Positions 1-9,217 are shown, counted from the first letter of the stretch. The stretch is DNA of 50,965 nt from Modestobacter lapidis (GCA_019779905.1 JABAKE010000024.1:1-50965); one strand, 5' to 3'. The notes: generated by a model from the sequence alone, not told the origin. Numbers and translations: made by a program.

Positions 1-2
1 TT

Positions 3-1982
3 CGCCGCTGCTCTGGCATGGACAGATCCTCTCAGCAGCGAGTCACTGTCCAAGATCATTGGTACACCCCAAACCGGGCCGGCCGCACGTCCATGACGAC
101 CGCCGCCTCCGGCACCACCACCTGCGCCGACCCCACCAACCCCGGGACCACCCCGGTCAGCACCGTCAACTACACCTACGACACTGCCGACCGGCTGGTG
201 TCCGACACCGCCACCGGCGCGGCGGGATGGGTCTATGACCCCCTCGGGCGGATCACCGACGCACCCGTCGCCTCCAACCCCGGCGCCCGAGTCGCCAACG
301 GCTTCTACGTCAACGACCTGATCCACACCCAGACCAGCGACGGCGTCGCCCGCCAGAACTGGGAGCTCGACCCGATCCAGCGCTTCAGTTCCTACACCTC
401 CGAAACCTGGACGACCGGCGCCGACGGAACCCCGGGGTGGCAGCAGGCCGTCACCAAGATCAACCACTACGACTCCGACTCCGACTCCCCGGCCTGGATC
501 GTCGAAGACGCCTCCCTGCCCGACGAGGTCACCCGCTACGTCGACGGCCTCGACGGCGCCCTCGCCCAGCAGACCGGCAAGACCGGCGACCGGGTGTTGC
601 AGCTGATCGACCTGCACGGCGACGTCATGACCACCCTGCCCATCCCCGACGGGCCGACAGCCACCGCCGACTGGGGTGCGGTGCGGCACAAGGCGGCCGA
701 CGAGTTCGGCAACCCCACCGACCTCACCAGCGGCGGCAAGCTGGCCTCTACCGGCGCCGCACCGGGCAGCAACGACCGCTACGGCTGGCTCGGCGGCGCC
801 CAACGCTCCACCGACGCCCTCGCCGGCGTCACCCTCATGGGCGTCCGGCTCTACGACCCCGCCACCGGCCGGTTCTGGTCGACCGACCCCGAACCCGGCG
901 GCAACGCCACCGCCTACGACTACTGCTCCGCCGACCCGGTCAACTGCACCGACCTCGACGGGCGCTGGTCATGGAGCGGGGTGCTCAAGAAGGTCGCCGT
1001 CGTCGCTGAGGTCGCCTCCATCGTTCCCGGCCCCATCGGCGCCGCCTCCGCGGCCATCTCCGCCGGCGCCTACGCCGCCACCGGGCAACGCGGCAGAGCC
1101 CTGGTGATGGGCGTCACCGTAGCCGCCGCCATGGTCGGCGCGGGCGCGGCAGTCAAGGCCGGCGCCCGCGCGATCCGCGCAGCAGGATCCACCGCTGCCA
1201 AAGCCGGGCGAGCCACGGTCAAAGCCAGGAAGGCCAGTAGCTGCGCGGCGAAGAACAGCTTCGCGCCCGAGACCGGCGTGCTGCTGGCAAGCGGCGCCAC
1301 GATTGCCATCAGCGCCGTACGAGTCGGGGACCTCGTCGCCGCCCATGACCCGCTCACCGGAGAACTGACCGCCCAACCCGTGCTCGACGTCATCGTCGGG
1401 CACGGCGACAAGCACCTCATCAAGGTCCACACCACACCCGCGCCGGCCAGCGCCATGGACGAGGGGCAGGTCCCCGACGACGATCCGCGGGCCGACACCT
1501 GGACCGCCACGGCCAACCACCCGATCTGGGTCGAGGACGAGGGCTGGACCGACGCCGACGACCTGGCCATCGGTGACCTCCTCATCGGCGCAACCGGCGA
1601 GTTCCGCATCGTCCAGGACATCGACGACGAGGGCCGGCTTCCCGGACAGACGGCCTACAACCTCAGCGTCGCCAACATCCACACCTTCGTCGTCGGCGAC
1701 ACCGGCGACGGAACGCTCGTCCACAACTGCTCTAAACCTCGGCTTACCGGCGAGTTCGCCAAATCCGTGAGTGAGGCACGCGGCATAGCCAAGCGAGTCG
1801 CGACGCGAGCTAGGGCAGATGGCCGAGACGCGACCGTGCTGCCAGTTCGCACAGGGAAGTACAACTCGGCGAAGTTGATCCGCAAGGACGTGGTGGTCGT
1901 CATTTCTCGCGTCCGGAGCAACGGACCTCGGGTGGTTGAGCAGATCCACCATGTAAGGGTCAAGAGCGGGCGAAGGCGATGA
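3..1982 (+). CDS. Rhs-family polymorphic toxin with Hint domain (5' partial)
   Basis: The reading frame is open to the left edge, and the region before the first in-window ATG (18) already looks like Rhs repeat, so the gene starts outside the window. Residue numbers count from the ATG at 18. Residues about 50-320 hold YD repeats (YTYDTADRL, VYDPLGR) and the Rhs core signature YDPATGRFWSTDP. A hydrophobic Ala-rich stretch follows at about 325-385. A Hint (intein/hedgehog-like) domain runs from Cys409 to the splice-type end VHN570-C571, with an internal TANHP motif. The 83-residue tail after Cys571 is strongly basic and resembles no toxin family I know. In this architecture the Rhs shell encloses the toxin and Hint releases it by self-cleavage. 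The toxin activity itself cannot be predicted. Confidence 0.85.
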   Translation, partial: RRCSGMDRSSQQRVTVQDHWYTPNRAGRTSMTTAASGTTTCADPTNPGTTPVSTVNYTYDTADRLVSDTATGAAGWVYDPLGRITDAPVASNPGARVANGFYVNDLIHTQTSDGVARQNWELDPIQRFSSYTSETWTTGADGTPGWQQAVTKINHYDSDSDSPAWIVEDASLPDEVTRYVDGLDGALAQQTGKTGDRVLQLIDLHGDVMTTLPIPDGPTATADWGAVRHKAADEFGNPTDLTSGGKLASTGAAPGSNDRYGWLGGAQRSTDALAGVTLMGVRLYDPATGRFWSTDPEPGGNATAYDYCSADPVNCTDLDGRWSWSGVLKKVAVVAEVASIVPGPIGAASAAISAGAYAATGQRGRALVMGVTVAAAMVGAGAAVKAGARAIRAAGSTAAKAGRATVKARKASSCAAKNSFAPETGVLLASGATIAISAVRVGDLVAAHDPLTGELTAQPVLDVIVGHGDKHLIKVHTTPAPASAMDEGQVPDDDPRADTWTATANHPIWVEDEGWTDADDLAIGDLLIGATGEFRIVQDIDDEGRLPGQTAYNLSVANIHTFVVGDTGDGTLVHNCSKPRLTGEFAKSVSEARGIAKRVATRARADGRDATVLPVRTGKYNSAKLIRKDVVVVISRVRSNGPRVVEQIHHVRVKSGRRR

Positions 1983-2000
1983 GAAGGGACCCTGTCACTC

Positions 2001-2222
2001 ATGAAGGTCTGGAAGATCGTGGCTCGTGACGAGGTGCAGGCAGTCGCCGAGTTCATCGTTGCGGCAGAAACGAAAGCCATGGCTCGAGCGGCCTTCTTGG
2101 CAATGGGTTTGAGAGGTGCCTGGGAGCCGCCGGCCACAGTAAAACCCGTCCAGGAAGCGCTGGATAGGCCTGGAGTGGTGCTTCGGCGAGACTGGCAGGA
2201 AGGCACCTGGACTGTCGTGTAG
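2001..2222 (+). CDS. Small hypothetical protein, candidate immunity protein
   Basis: A 73-residue ORF starts at ATG 18 nt after the stop of the Rhs-Hint gene, on the same strand, with a weak GA-rich ribosome site (gaaggg) upstream. There is no signal peptide or membrane segment. The sequence mixes Ala-rich helical stretches with Trp at both ends ([17 protein letters not shown]). I do not recognise a family. Position directly behind a polymorphic toxin tail is where immunity genes are normally found, so immunity is inferred from context only. The next gene, hrcA, has its own CIRCE-controlled promoter, so this ORF probably belongs with the toxin transcript. Confidence 0.5.
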   Translation: MKVWKIVARDEVQAVAEFIVAAETKAMARAAFLAMGLRGAWEPPATVKPVQEALDRPGVVLRRDWQEGTWTVV

Positions 2223-2295
2223 GACTCGCCGGCGCCTGCGGCCACAGACGGCCGATCTCCGCGAGCCGGAGGACGGCGACGGCCACCGGTCGTAT

Positions 2296-2324
2296 GCTGG
2301 CACTCGGTCCGTGTGAGTGCCAGC
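2296..2324 (+). promoter_or_regulatory. CIRCE operator (HrcA-binding site)
   Basis: A perfect inverted repeat has the arms GCTGGCACTC and GAGTGCCAGC separated by 9 nt. This matches the CIRCE consensus TTAGCACTC-N9-GAGTGCTAA in its central GCACTC/GAGTGC core and spacing. It lies 63 nt upstream of the hrcA GTG start, so hrcA-dnaJ-rsmE is probably autoregulated by the HrcA heat-shock repressor. The site overlaps the start of the longest hrcA frame, which shows that the ATG at 2294 is not the real start. Confidence 0.9.
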
Positions 2325-2386
2325 GCTGCCCGGCGGCGTGGCGCAGTCCGCGCACGGATCCGTCGACCCGTACGGAGGTGTCAGCC

Positions 2387-3409
2387 GTGGCGCACGACGA
2401 CCGGCGCCTGCAGGTGCTCCGGGCCATCGTCCAGGACTTCGTCTCCACGAACGACCCGGTGGGCAGCAAGGCCCTGGCCGCCCGGTACGACCTGGGGGTC
2501 AGCCCCGCCACCATCCGCAACGACATGGCGGTGCTCGAGGAGGAGGGCTACATCACCCAGCCGCACACCAGTGCCGGCCGGGTGCCCACCGACAAGGGCT
2601 ACCGCTTCTTCGTCGACCGGCTGAGTGCGGTCAAACCGCTCTCGGTGGCCGAGCGCCGGGCCATCGAGAAGTTCCTCGACGGGGCCGTCGACCTGCACGA
2701 CGTGCTCGGGCGCACGGTGCGCCTGCTGGCCCAGCTGACCCGGCAGGTCGCCGTCGTCCAGTACCCGACGCTGTCGCGCAGCGCCGTCCGGCACCTGGAA
2801 CTGGTGCCGCTGACGGCGCACCGGATGCTGCTGGTGCTCATCACCGACACGGGCCGGGTCGAGCAGCGGGCGGTCGAGACCCCGGTGGACACCGACACCG
2901 AGACCGTCGCCGAGCTGCGCGCGCTGCTCAACACCGCCTTCACCGGTGCCAAGCTGGCCGAGGCCAGCGGCAAGGTCGGTGATCTGGTGGAGCACGCGCC
3001 GCCACACCTGCGCGGCCTGGTGGCCGCGGTCAGCGCCACGCTGCTGGAGCTGCTGGTCGAGCCCACCGAGGACCGGCTGGTCATCGGCGGCACCGGCAAC
3101 CTGGCCCGGGGCAACGCCCTGGACTTCCCCGGCAGCGTGCGCCCGCTGCTGGAGGCGCTGGAAGAACAGGTGGTCGTCCTGCGGTTGATGGCCGAGGTGG
3201 GCCCCAGCACCGTGCTGGTGAGCATCGGCGAGGAGAACGAGCACGAGGCGCTGACCGGCGCCTCGTTCGTGTCCGTGGGGTACGGCTCCGGTGACCAGGC
3301 CCTGGGGGGCCTGGGCGTCGTCGGACCGACCCGGATGGACTACGCAGGCAACATGGCCGCGGTACGAGCCGTGGCCCGCTACGTCGGCCAGTTGCTGGCC
3401 GAGAGCTGA
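2387..3409 (+). CDS. hrcA: Heat-inducible transcription repressor HrcA
   Basis: A 340-residue protein of normal family length. It is a dimeric repressor that binds CIRCE and is stabilised by GroEL; loss of active HrcA during heat stress derepresses chaperone genes. The N-terminal winged helix is clear ([22 protein letters not shown], first ~70 residues, followed by [17 protein letters not shown]). The rest is the HrcA dimerisation/GAF-like region. The GTG start at 2387 was chosen because GGAGG lies 8 nt upstream, the family N-terminus ([12 protein letters not shown]) follows at once, and a longer start would overlap the CIRCE site. It is 16 nt upstream of dnaJ and probably cotranscribed with it. 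Confidence 0.95.
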   Translation: MAHDDRRLQVLRAIVQDFVSTNDPVGSKALAARYDLGVSPATIRNDMAVLEEEGYITQPHTSAGRVPTDKGYRFFVDRLSAVKPLSVAERRAIEKFLDGAVDLHDVLGRTVRLLAQLTRQVAVVQYPTLSRSAVRHLELVPLTAHRMLLVLITDTGRVEQRAVETPVDTDTETVAELRALLNTAFTGAKLAEASGKVGDLVEHAPPHLRGLVAAVSATLLELLVEPTEDRLVIGGTGNLARGNALDFPGSVRPLLEALEEQVVVLRLMAEVGPSTVLVSIGEENEHEALTGASFVSVGYGSGDQALGGLGVVGPTRMDYAGNMAAVRAVARYVGQLLAES

Positions 3410-3425
3410 GGACGAGATCACTTCG

Positions 3426-4550
3426 ATGGCAACCGACTACTACGGCGTGCTGGGCCTGGCCCCGGGCTCCAGCGACAACGACATCAAGCGCGCCTACCGG
3501 CGGCTGGCCCGGGACCTGCACCCCGACGTGAACCCCGACCCCGGGGCCAAGGAGCGCTTCCAGGAGGTCAGCCGCGCCTACGAGGTGCTGACCGACCCGG
3601 AGAAGCGGCGGATCGTCGACCTGGGCGGCGACCCCTACGACACCGGACGTGGCGGCGGTGGGTTCGGCCAGGGGGCCGGCTTCGGCGGCCTGGGCGACAT
3701 CATGGACGCCTTCTTCGGCGGCGCGGCGACCCGCGGGCCGCGCAGCCGGGCCCGCGCCGGCGGTGACGCGCTGATCCGTGTCGACCTCGACCTGGACGAG
3801 ACCGTCTTCGGCACCGCCACGGACATCACCGTCGACACCGCGGTGCTCTGCGACACCTGCACCGGCGCCGGCACGGCCCCGGGCACGCACCCGACCACCT
3901 GCACCACCTGCGACGGCCGCGGCGAGGTGCAGAGCGTTCAGCGATCCTTCCTCGGCCAGGTCGTCGCCACCCGGCCCTGCCCCACGTGCAGCGGCACCGG
4001 CCAGGTCATCCCCGAACCGTGCGCCAAGTGCGCCGGTGACGGGCGGGTGCGGGCGCGCCGCACGATCCCGGTGAAGGTTCCCGCCGGCGTCGAGGACGGC
4101 ATGCGCATCCGGCTGGCCGGCCACGGCGAGGTGGGCCCCGGTGGAGGGCCGGCCGGCGACCTCTACGTCGAGGTGCACGAGCGGCCGCACGACGTGTTCA
4201 CCCGCGACGGGGAGGACCTGCACTGCCGGGTCACCCTGCCGATGACCGCCGCGGCGCTGGGCACCACCCTCAAGCTGCAGACCCTCGACGGCGTCGAGGA
4301 CCTCGACATCAAGGCCGGCACCCAGTCCGGCAGCGTGCTCACCCTGCGCGCCCACGGGGCACCCCGGCTGCGCGGCACCGGCCGGGGCAACCTGATGGTG
4401 CACGTCGACGTCCAGACCCCCGGCCGGCTCGACGACCGGCAGCGCGACCTGCTGCGCGAGCTCGCGACGCTGCGCGGGGAGGAGCTGCCCGACGGCAGCG
4501 GCGCGCCCCAGGGCGGGTTGCTGTCCCGCGTCCGCGACGCGTTCAAGTGA
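3426..4550 (+). CDS. dnaJ: Chaperone protein DnaJ (DnaJ2 type)
   Basis: A 374-residue type I Hsp40 co-chaperone. It stimulates the DnaK ATPase and delivers unfolded clients in the cytoplasm. The J domain covers residues 1-70 with HPD at 32-34. A Gly/Phe-rich linker (about 75-105) follows, then the zinc domain with four CxxCxGxG repeats between Cys142 and about 208, then the C-terminal substrate-binding domain. ATG 3426 is the family N-terminus ([11 protein letters not shown]). Its position directly after hrcA matches dnaJ2 (Rv2373c) in mycobacteria rather than the dnaK-grpE-linked dnaJ1. The downstream rsmE start overlaps its stop codon. Confidence 0.96.
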   Translation: MATDYYGVLGLAPGSSDNDIKRAYRRLARDLHPDVNPDPGAKERFQEVSRAYEVLTDPEKRRIVDLGGDPYDTGRGGGGFGQGAGFGGLGDIMDAFFGGAATRGPRSRARAGGDALIRVDLDLDETVFGTATDITVDTAVLCDTCTGAGTAPGTHPTTCTTCDGRGEVQSVQRSFLGQVVATRPCPTCSGTGQVIPEPCAKCAGDGRVRARRTIPVKVPAGVEDGMRIRLAGHGEVGPGGGPAGDLYVEVHERPHDVFTRDGEDLHCRVTLPMTAAALGTTLKLQTLDGVEDLDIKAGTQSGSVLTLRAHGAPRLRGTGRGNLMVHVDVQTPGRLDDRQRDLLRELATLRGEELPDGSGAPQGGLLSRVRDAFK

Positions 4551-5317
4551 CCGGGGCGGTGCCCACGGACGCCGCCGCACCCGAGCTGGACGGCGCCCCG
4601 CTGTTCCTGGTCGACGAGGTGCCCGACACCCATGTGCTGACCGTCGCCGGGGCCGAGGGTCGGCACGCCGTCGAGGTGCTGCGGCTGACGACGGGAGAGC
4701 GGGTCCGGGTCGGCGACGGCCGCGGCCTGGTCGCCGACGGCACGGTGGTCTCCGCGGGGCCCGGCGGTCTGCAGGTGCAGGTGACGGTGCGGCACGAGGT
4801 GCCCGCCCCCACGCCATCGCTGGTGCTCGTGCAGGCGCTGCCCAAGGGCGACCGTGGGCCGCTGGCCGTCGAGCTGGCCACCGAGCTCGGCGTCGACCGG
4901 ATCGTGCCGTGGACGGCGGCCCGCTGCGTCACCCGCTGGCGCGAGGATCGCACCGAGAAGGGCCTGGCCAAGTGGCGCGCAGCGGCGCGCGCGGCCAGCA
5001 AGCAGGCCCGCCGTCCCCGGCTGCCCGAGGTGACCGAGCCGATGAGCACCCGGCAGGTGTGCGGCTTCCTCGGCGACGTCGACCTGGCGCTGGTGCTGCA
5101 CGAGCAGGCCCGCCGTCCCCTGGCCGGCGTCCCGGTGCCCGCCGAGGGCACCGTCGTGGTGGTGGTGGGACCCGAGGGCGGGCTCACCGACGGCGAGGTG
5201 GTCGCCTTCCTCGCCGCCGGCGCTGAGCCGGTGCGGCTGGGTGCGGAGGTGCTACGGACGTCGACCGCCGGCGCCGCCGCGCTGGCCGCGATCTCCACGA
5301 AGACGAAGTGGGTGTAG
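4547..5317 (+). CDS. rsmE: 16S rRNA (uracil-1498-N3)-methyltransferase RsmE
   Basis: A 256-residue SPOUT-class methyltransferase that makes m3U1498 in the decoding region of 16S rRNA. The N-terminal part resembles the PUA-like domain, and the C-terminal SAM-binding knot is visible as [14 protein letters not shown] followed by [14 protein letters not shown] near the end. GTG 4547 shares a GTGA overlap with the dnaJ stop, indicating translational coupling within hrcA-dnaJ-rsmE, the same order as Rv2374c-Rv2372c. Confidence 0.93.
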   Translation: MTGAVPTDAAAPELDGAPLFLVDEVPDTHVLTVAGAEGRHAVEVLRLTTGERVRVGDGRGLVADGTVVSAGPGGLQVQVTVRHEVPAPTPSLVLVQALPKGDRGPLAVELATELGVDRIVPWTAARCVTRWREDRTEKGLAKWRAAARAASKQARRPRLPEVTEPMSTRQVCGFLGDVDLALVLHEQARRPLAGVPVPAEGTVVVVVGPEGGLTDGEVVAFLAAGAEPVRLGAEVLRTSTAGAAALAAISTKTKWV

Positions 5318-5331
5318 GTCGGCCCTCCGCC

Positions 5332-5397
5332 GAGTGAGCAGTTCGGGTCGTCGACACGGCCGGACACGCCGCGCGGAACGCCCATGACTGCCCACTC
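5332..5397. repeat. Long-loop inverted repeat between convergent genes
   Basis: GAGTGAGCAGT (5332-5342) faces ACTGCCCACTC (5387-5397), 10 of 11 pairs, around a G+C-rich 44-nt interior. It sits between the convergent rsmE and phnE genes. It could act as a bidirectional terminator or be a dispersed palindromic element. There is no T-tract. Confidence 0.3.
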
Positions 5398-5421
5398 GAA
5401 TCGATGGGGAGGACAGCGGGG

Positions 5422-7041
5422 TTACCGCAACGCCTGGCGGGCGCGGGCGCTGACCAGGTCGACGGCGAGGGTCAGCAGCACCAGCGCCACCAGCGTGGTG
5501 GCCACCGCGCCCCAGTCGAAGGTGGCCAGCTGGGTGGCCAGCAGTGCGCCCAGCCCGCCGGCGCCGAGCACCCCGACCAGCACGCTGTCCCGGATGGCCA
5601 CCTCCCACCGGTACAGCGCGAACGCCAGCACCGGGCCGGTGGCCCGGGGCAGCACCCCGTACAGCCAGCCCGCGGCCGGCCCGGCGCCGAGCGCGGCCAG
5701 CGCGGCCCGGGGCCGGGGATCGAGCTCCTCGGTCGCCTCGGCCGCGAGCCGCCCCAGCACGCCGAAGCTGTAGACGCCCAGCGCCAGCGCCCCGGGCAGC
5801 ACCCCGGGCAGCAGCACGAACAGCACGACCAGCGCCCACACCGGCGCCGGCACCGCGCGCAGCAGCAGCAGGCCCAGCCGCACGACGGTGCCCAGCAGCC
5901 GGCGGCCCGGGGTCATCCGGCCGGGCGGCCGTGCCGCGACCCCGGCGACCAGCACGGCGCCGACGGTGGCAACGGCGATGGCGATCACCGACATCTGCAC
6001 CGTGTCGACCGCCAGCGAGGCGACCGAGGCCAGCAGGTCGGCGTCGGTGTCCGGGGGCCAGGCGGCCCCCAGCACGTAGCCGAGCTGCTCGCGGGTGCGC
6101 TCGGCGAACAGGGTGGCGGGGGTGACCGCCAGGTACCACCACGACCAGGCGACGAGCGCCAGCGAGCCCAGCACCGCCGCTGTCAGCACCCGGTCGCGGG
6201 CCAGCCGGGTGGGGGACGAGCGCGGCGCGGCCAGCCGGCGCCGGACGGCGCGGCCGGTGACGTCGGCCAGCAGGCACAGCAACGCGAGCGCGTACACGCA
6301 CGACCACACCTGTTCCCAGCGCAGCGAGCTGAACGACAGCGACAGCTGGTAGCCCAGCCCGCCCGCGCCGATCAGCCCCAGCACGACGGCCGAGCGCACC
6401 GCGCACTCCAGCCGGTAGAACGAGTAGGAGAGCAGCCCGCCCGCGGCCGGGGGCAGCAACTCGTACAGGACGGCGGAGCTGCGGCCGGCTCCCGCGGCCA
6501 GCAGGGCGTCGTGCCCGCCGCGGGGCACCTCGTCGAGCAGATCGGCGAACACCTTGGCGGTGACCGCGCCGTAGGGCAGGCCGATGGCCAGCACCCCGAC
6601 CCAGGGGTCCAGGCCCAGCACGTTGACCAGCAGCAGCCCCCAGACCGCCTCGTGCAGGCCGCGGGGGACGGCCAGCGCCCCGCGGGTCAGGGTCCAGCCC
6701 AGCCGGCGTCGTCCCCACGTCGTGCGGGCGACCGCCACCGCCCCCAGCGCGCCGAGCAGGACGGCGAGCGCGGCGCCCAGCGCGGCATAGGCGAGGGTCA
6801 CCAGGGCGCCGGTGACGAGGACGCGGAGGAACTCGGCGTCCAGTGCGGGGGACAGCGCGGCGGAGGCGAACCGGCCGAACTGCGCGCGGCCGGCCGGGTT
6901 GACCACCTCGCCGGCGAAGAGACCGGCGCCGGCCAGCGACCAGACGACGACGGCGACCGCGCCCAGGCCCCACCCCCAGCGGGCCCGGACCCGGTGCAGC
7001 CGGGGCCGGGCAACCGGCGGGGCGTCGAGGACGGCGGTCAC
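5422..7041 (-). CDS. phnE: Phosphonate-type ABC transporter permease, tandem fusion of two PhnE domains
   Basis: A 539-residue integral membrane protein, about twice the length of a single PhnE (about 270). Each half contains a BPD_transp_1-like permease unit with an EAA-type loop and the closing signature of the PhnE group: residues ~20-270 end with SAVVLGLIGAGGLGYQL, and residues ~285-539 end with DSVLVGVLGAGGLGALL. The fused chain would supply both permease subunits of the transporter. ATG 7041 overlaps the phnC stop (ATGA), so the genes are translationally coupled and lie last in a phnD-phnC-phnE operon. The substrate (phosphonate, phosphite or phosphate) is inferred from family only. Confidence 0.88.
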   Translation of the reverse strand: MTAVLDAPPVARPRLHRVRARWGWGLGAVAVVVWSLAGAGLFAGEVVNPAGRAQFGRFASAALSPALDAEFLRVLVTGALVTLAYAALGAALAVLLGALGAVAVARTTWGRRRLGWTLTRGALAVPRGLHEAVWGLLLVNVLGLDPWVGVLAIGLPYGAVTAKVFADLLDEVPRGGHDALLAAGAGRSSAVLYELLPPAAGGLLSYSFYRLECAVRSAVVLGLIGAGGLGYQLSLSFSSLRWEQVWSCVYALALLCLLADVTGRAVRRRLAAPRSSPTRLARDRVLTAAVLGSLALVAWSWWYLAVTPATLFAERTREQLGYVLGAAWPPDTDADLLASVASLAVDTVQMSVIAIAVATVGAVLVAGVAARPPGRMTPGRRLLGTVVRLGLLLLRAVPAPVWALVVLFVLLPGVLPGALALGVYSFGVLGRLAAEATEELDPRPRAALAALGAGPAAGWLYGVLPRATGPVLAFALYRWEVAIRDSVLVGVLGAGGLGALLATQLATFDWGAVATTLVALVLLTLAVDLVSARARQALR

Positions 7042-7784
7042 CGGGGCGCGCCGTAGAAGTCCGCCAGGTCGCGGACCGACAGGGCGGCGGTCGGCGCGTC
7101 GAGCACCACCCGGCCGGCGACCAGGCCGACCACCCGGGTGCAGTGCCGCAGCGCCAGCGCCGGATCGTGCAGCGAGGCGACCAGCGCGCCGCCGCGGTCG
7201 GCCGCCAGCCCGGCGAGCAGCCCGAGGACCCGGTCGGCCAGCGCGGGGTCCAGCGCGGAGGCCGGCTCGTCGGCCAGCACCAGTTCCGGTCGCTGGACCA
7301 GCAGCCGGGCGACCGCGACCCGCTGCCGCTGCCCGCCGGACAGCCGGTCGGTGCGCTCGTACACCCGGTCGGCCAGCTGCACCCGGTCGAGTGCCTCGAG
7401 CACCGCGGGCAGCCCCTGGGGACGCACCAGTGACCAGGCCGCCCGGGACGCCGGCCAGCTGCCGAGCCGGCCGGCGTTGACGTTGTGCACCACCCGGAGC
7501 TGGCCGACCAGCTCCAGCTGCTGGTGCACCGTGCCCACCCGGGAACGAAGCTGCCGCAGCGTCCGGCCGCGCAGTGCGGACGGGTCGGCGCCCAGCAGCT
7601 CGACCGTGCCGCCGGTGGGCGGCACGGCCGCGTTGGCGAGGCCGAGCAGCGTCGACTTACCGGCGCCCGACGGGCCGACCACGGCCACCCGCTCGCCGGC
7701 GTCCACCGTCAGGTGGACGCCGGCGAGGGCGGGCGTGGTGCCGTAGTGGACCGAGACGCCGGACAGCCGCAGGACGGCGGTCAG
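7038..7784 (-). CDS. phnC: Phosphonate-type ABC transporter ATP-binding protein
   Basis: A 248-residue ABC ATPase that powers uptake. The Walker A motif is GPSGAGKST, the signature is LSGGQRQRVA, Walker B is LVLADEPASAL, and the switch histidine is in VASLHDP. The most plausible start is CTG 7784, which overlaps the phnD TGA (CTGA). The frame stays open further upstream but that part is antisense-like sequence inside phnD, and no ATG, GTG or TTG sits close to the conserved N-terminus (LRLSGVSVHYG). The non-canonical start is therefore tentative. It ends in a 4-nt overlap with phnE. Confidence 0.88.
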   Translation of the reverse strand: MTAVLRLSGVSVHYGTTPALAGVHLTVDAGERVAVVGPSGAGKSTLLGLANAAVPPTGGTVELLGADPSALRGRTLRQLRSRVGTVHQQLELVGQLRVVHNVNAGRLGSWPASRAAWSLVRPQGLPAVLEALDRVQLADRVYERTDRLSGGQRQRVAVARLLVQRPELVLADEPASALDPALADRVLGLLAGLAADRGGALVASLHDPALALRHCTRVVGLVAGRVVLDAPTAALSVRDLADFYGAPR

Positions 7785-8740
7785 CTGATCAGCCCGAGCC
7801 GGCGGCCGATCTGCTCGATCCGGTCGTAGTTGCCTGCCTCGGTCGGGATGAAGGCTCCGGCGCCGAACAGGTCGAGGACCTCGGCGTCGGCGGGGTCGTC
7901 GGCGGACAGCCCGGTGAAGTACCCGGTCAGCCGGCCGGGCAGCTCCTCGCCCAGCCGCTCGGTCGCCTGCGGGCCCAGCAGCCAGTGGTAGTCGTAGTAG
8001 GCCGGCGTCCGGGAGTACCGCACCACCGCCGGGTCGACCGCACCCTCCTCGCTGCGTGCGGTCCACACCTGTTCGTTGAGCACGCCGGCCTGGTAGCTCC
8101 CGGAGGCGACCAGGGCGAGCGTCGCGTCGTGCGAGCCGGAGAAGCCCGGCCCGCCGGGGAAGCCCGCGGGGTCGACGCCCTGCTCCTGCAGGAAGTACGC
8201 GGGCATCAGCCGGCCGGACGTGGACGTCTCGCTGCCGTAGGTGAAGCGCAACCCGGCCAGCGGCGTGAGGTCCTCCGACGGCGGCAGGCCGGTGGCGGTG
8301 TTGACCACGAAGATCGAGTGGAAGTCGGCGTCGATGTCGCGCTGGGCGAGCGGCCGGGCGCCGGGTGTCTGCAGCCGGGCCTGGACCCCGGTGAGCCCGC
8401 CGAACCAGACGAGGTCGAGGTCGCCGGTGCGGAAGAGCGAGACGGCCGCGGCGTAGTCGGTGACCGGCTGGTAGGCAACGTCGAGGTCCAGGGCACCGGA
8501 CATCGAGTCGGCGACGGTGCGGTAGAGCCGTTGCAGGACCTCGGGGTCCTGGTCGGGGATCGCGCCGATGCTCAGCCGGCCGGTGGAGCCGGACGGCGCG
8601 GCGGCGACAAGGGAGGTCCGGTCGCCGCAGGCGGCGAGCCCGGCGGCGAGGACGGCGGCACCGCCGGCGAGGAAGCCGCGCCGCGAGAGCGGGGTTCGTG
8701 CTGCTGGACCACCCGACCGGACGGTGCGACGGGTGCTCAC
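7781..8740 (-). CDS. phnD: Phosphate/phosphite/phosphonate ABC transporter substrate-binding lipoprotein
   Basis: A 319-residue PhnD-type periplasmic-binding-like protein. The N-terminus has a twin-arginine (SRRGFLAGG), a hydrophobic core and a lipobox ending LAAC, so it is probably exported by Tat and anchored as a lipoprotein. Family features include LDLVWFGGLTGVQARLQ, SIFVVN and FTYGSETSTSGRLMP. GTG 8740 was chosen because an AGGA ribosome site lies just upstream and the signal sequence starts there; the long frame further upstream is antisense to other genes. It is first gene of phnDCE, divergent from the HIT gene. Confidence 0.9.
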   Translation of the reverse strand: MSTRRTVRSGGPAARTPLSRRGFLAGGAAVLAAGLAACGDRTSLVAAAPSGSTGRLSIGAIPDQDPEVLQRLYRTVADSMSGALDLDVAYQPVTDYAAAVSLFRTGDLDLVWFGGLTGVQARLQTPGARPLAQRDIDADFHSIFVVNTATGLPPSEDLTPLAGLRFTYGSETSTSGRLMPAYFLQEQGVDPAGFPGGPGFSGSHDATLALVASGSYQAGVLNEQVWTARSEEGAVDPAVVRYSRTPAYYDYHWLLGPQATERLGEELPGRLTGYFTGLSADDPADAEVLDLFGAGAFIPTEAGNYDRIEQIGRRLGLIS

Positions 8741-8844
8741 TACGTCCTCGGGTGGGGGTGGGGACGGGACACGACAGGCCTCCAGGAGGGGTCGGGGCGA
8801 CGGGACCGGGACATCGTGGCCCATCGGCCGCCGCGCCGGTCGCC

Positions 8845-8850
8845 TAGGGT
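8845..8850 (+). promoter_or_regulatory. -10 element predicting a leaderless HIT transcript
   Basis: TAGGGT (TANNNT type) lies 7 nt before the GTG start of the HIT gene, with no Shine-Dalgarno between them. This is the geometry of leaderless transcripts in actinobacteria. The -35 region is not distinct. Confidence 0.45.
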
Positions 8851-8857
8851 CGGCACC

Positions 8858-9217
8858 GTGAGCGATTGCCTGTTCTGCCGGATGGTGACCGGGGAGATCC
8901 CGGCCGACGTGGTCCACGAGACCGGGCGCACCTTCGCCTTCCGGGACATCAATCCGCAGGCGCCCACCCACGTGCTGGTGATCCCCAAGGACCACCACGC
9001 CACCGCCGGGCTGCTCGTCGGTGCCGATCCGCAGCTGCTGGGCGAGGTCGTCGCCGCGGCGCACGCGGTGGCCATGCAGGAAGGCCTGGTGACGGCCGAC
9101 GGCCCGGAGCCCGGCTACCGGCTGGTCGCCAACACCGGCCCGGCCGCCGGGCAGACCGTCCACCACGTGCACCTGCACGTGCTCGGTGGCCGCGACCTGG
9201 GCTGGCCGCCCGGCTGA
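8858..9217 (+). CDS. HIT family nucleotide hydrolase (Hint-like)
   Basis: A 119-residue histidine-triad protein. Members hydrolyse nucleoside phosphoramidates or related AMP conjugates. The N-terminus CLFCRMVTGEIPADVV carries the CxxC typical of the HinT/PKCI branch, and the catalytic triad is HHVHLHVLGG near the C-terminus. The GTG start is supported by the leaderless -10 element just upstream and by exact family length. It is divergent from phnD and precedes phoH, so it may share the phoH-ybeY transcript, although a separate -10-like site lies in between. Confidence 0.93.
   Translation: MSDCLFCRMVTGEIPADVVHETGRTFAFRDINPQAPTHVLVIPKDHHATAGLLVGADPQLLGEVVAAAHAVAMQEGLVTADGPEPGYRLVANTGPAAGQTVHHVHLHVLGGRDLGWPPG

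Noticed and set aside
2294-2386. N-terminal extension of HrcA from ATG 2294
   Set aside because: It overlaps the CIRCE operator, lacks family similarity, and a better GTG start with GGAGG is present at 2387.
5404-7056. Long plus-strand frame of 550 residues opposite phnE
   Set aside because: It is antisense to a clear membrane protein and consists of Gln/Arg/Ala/Gly-rich sequence without domains, an effect of high G+C.
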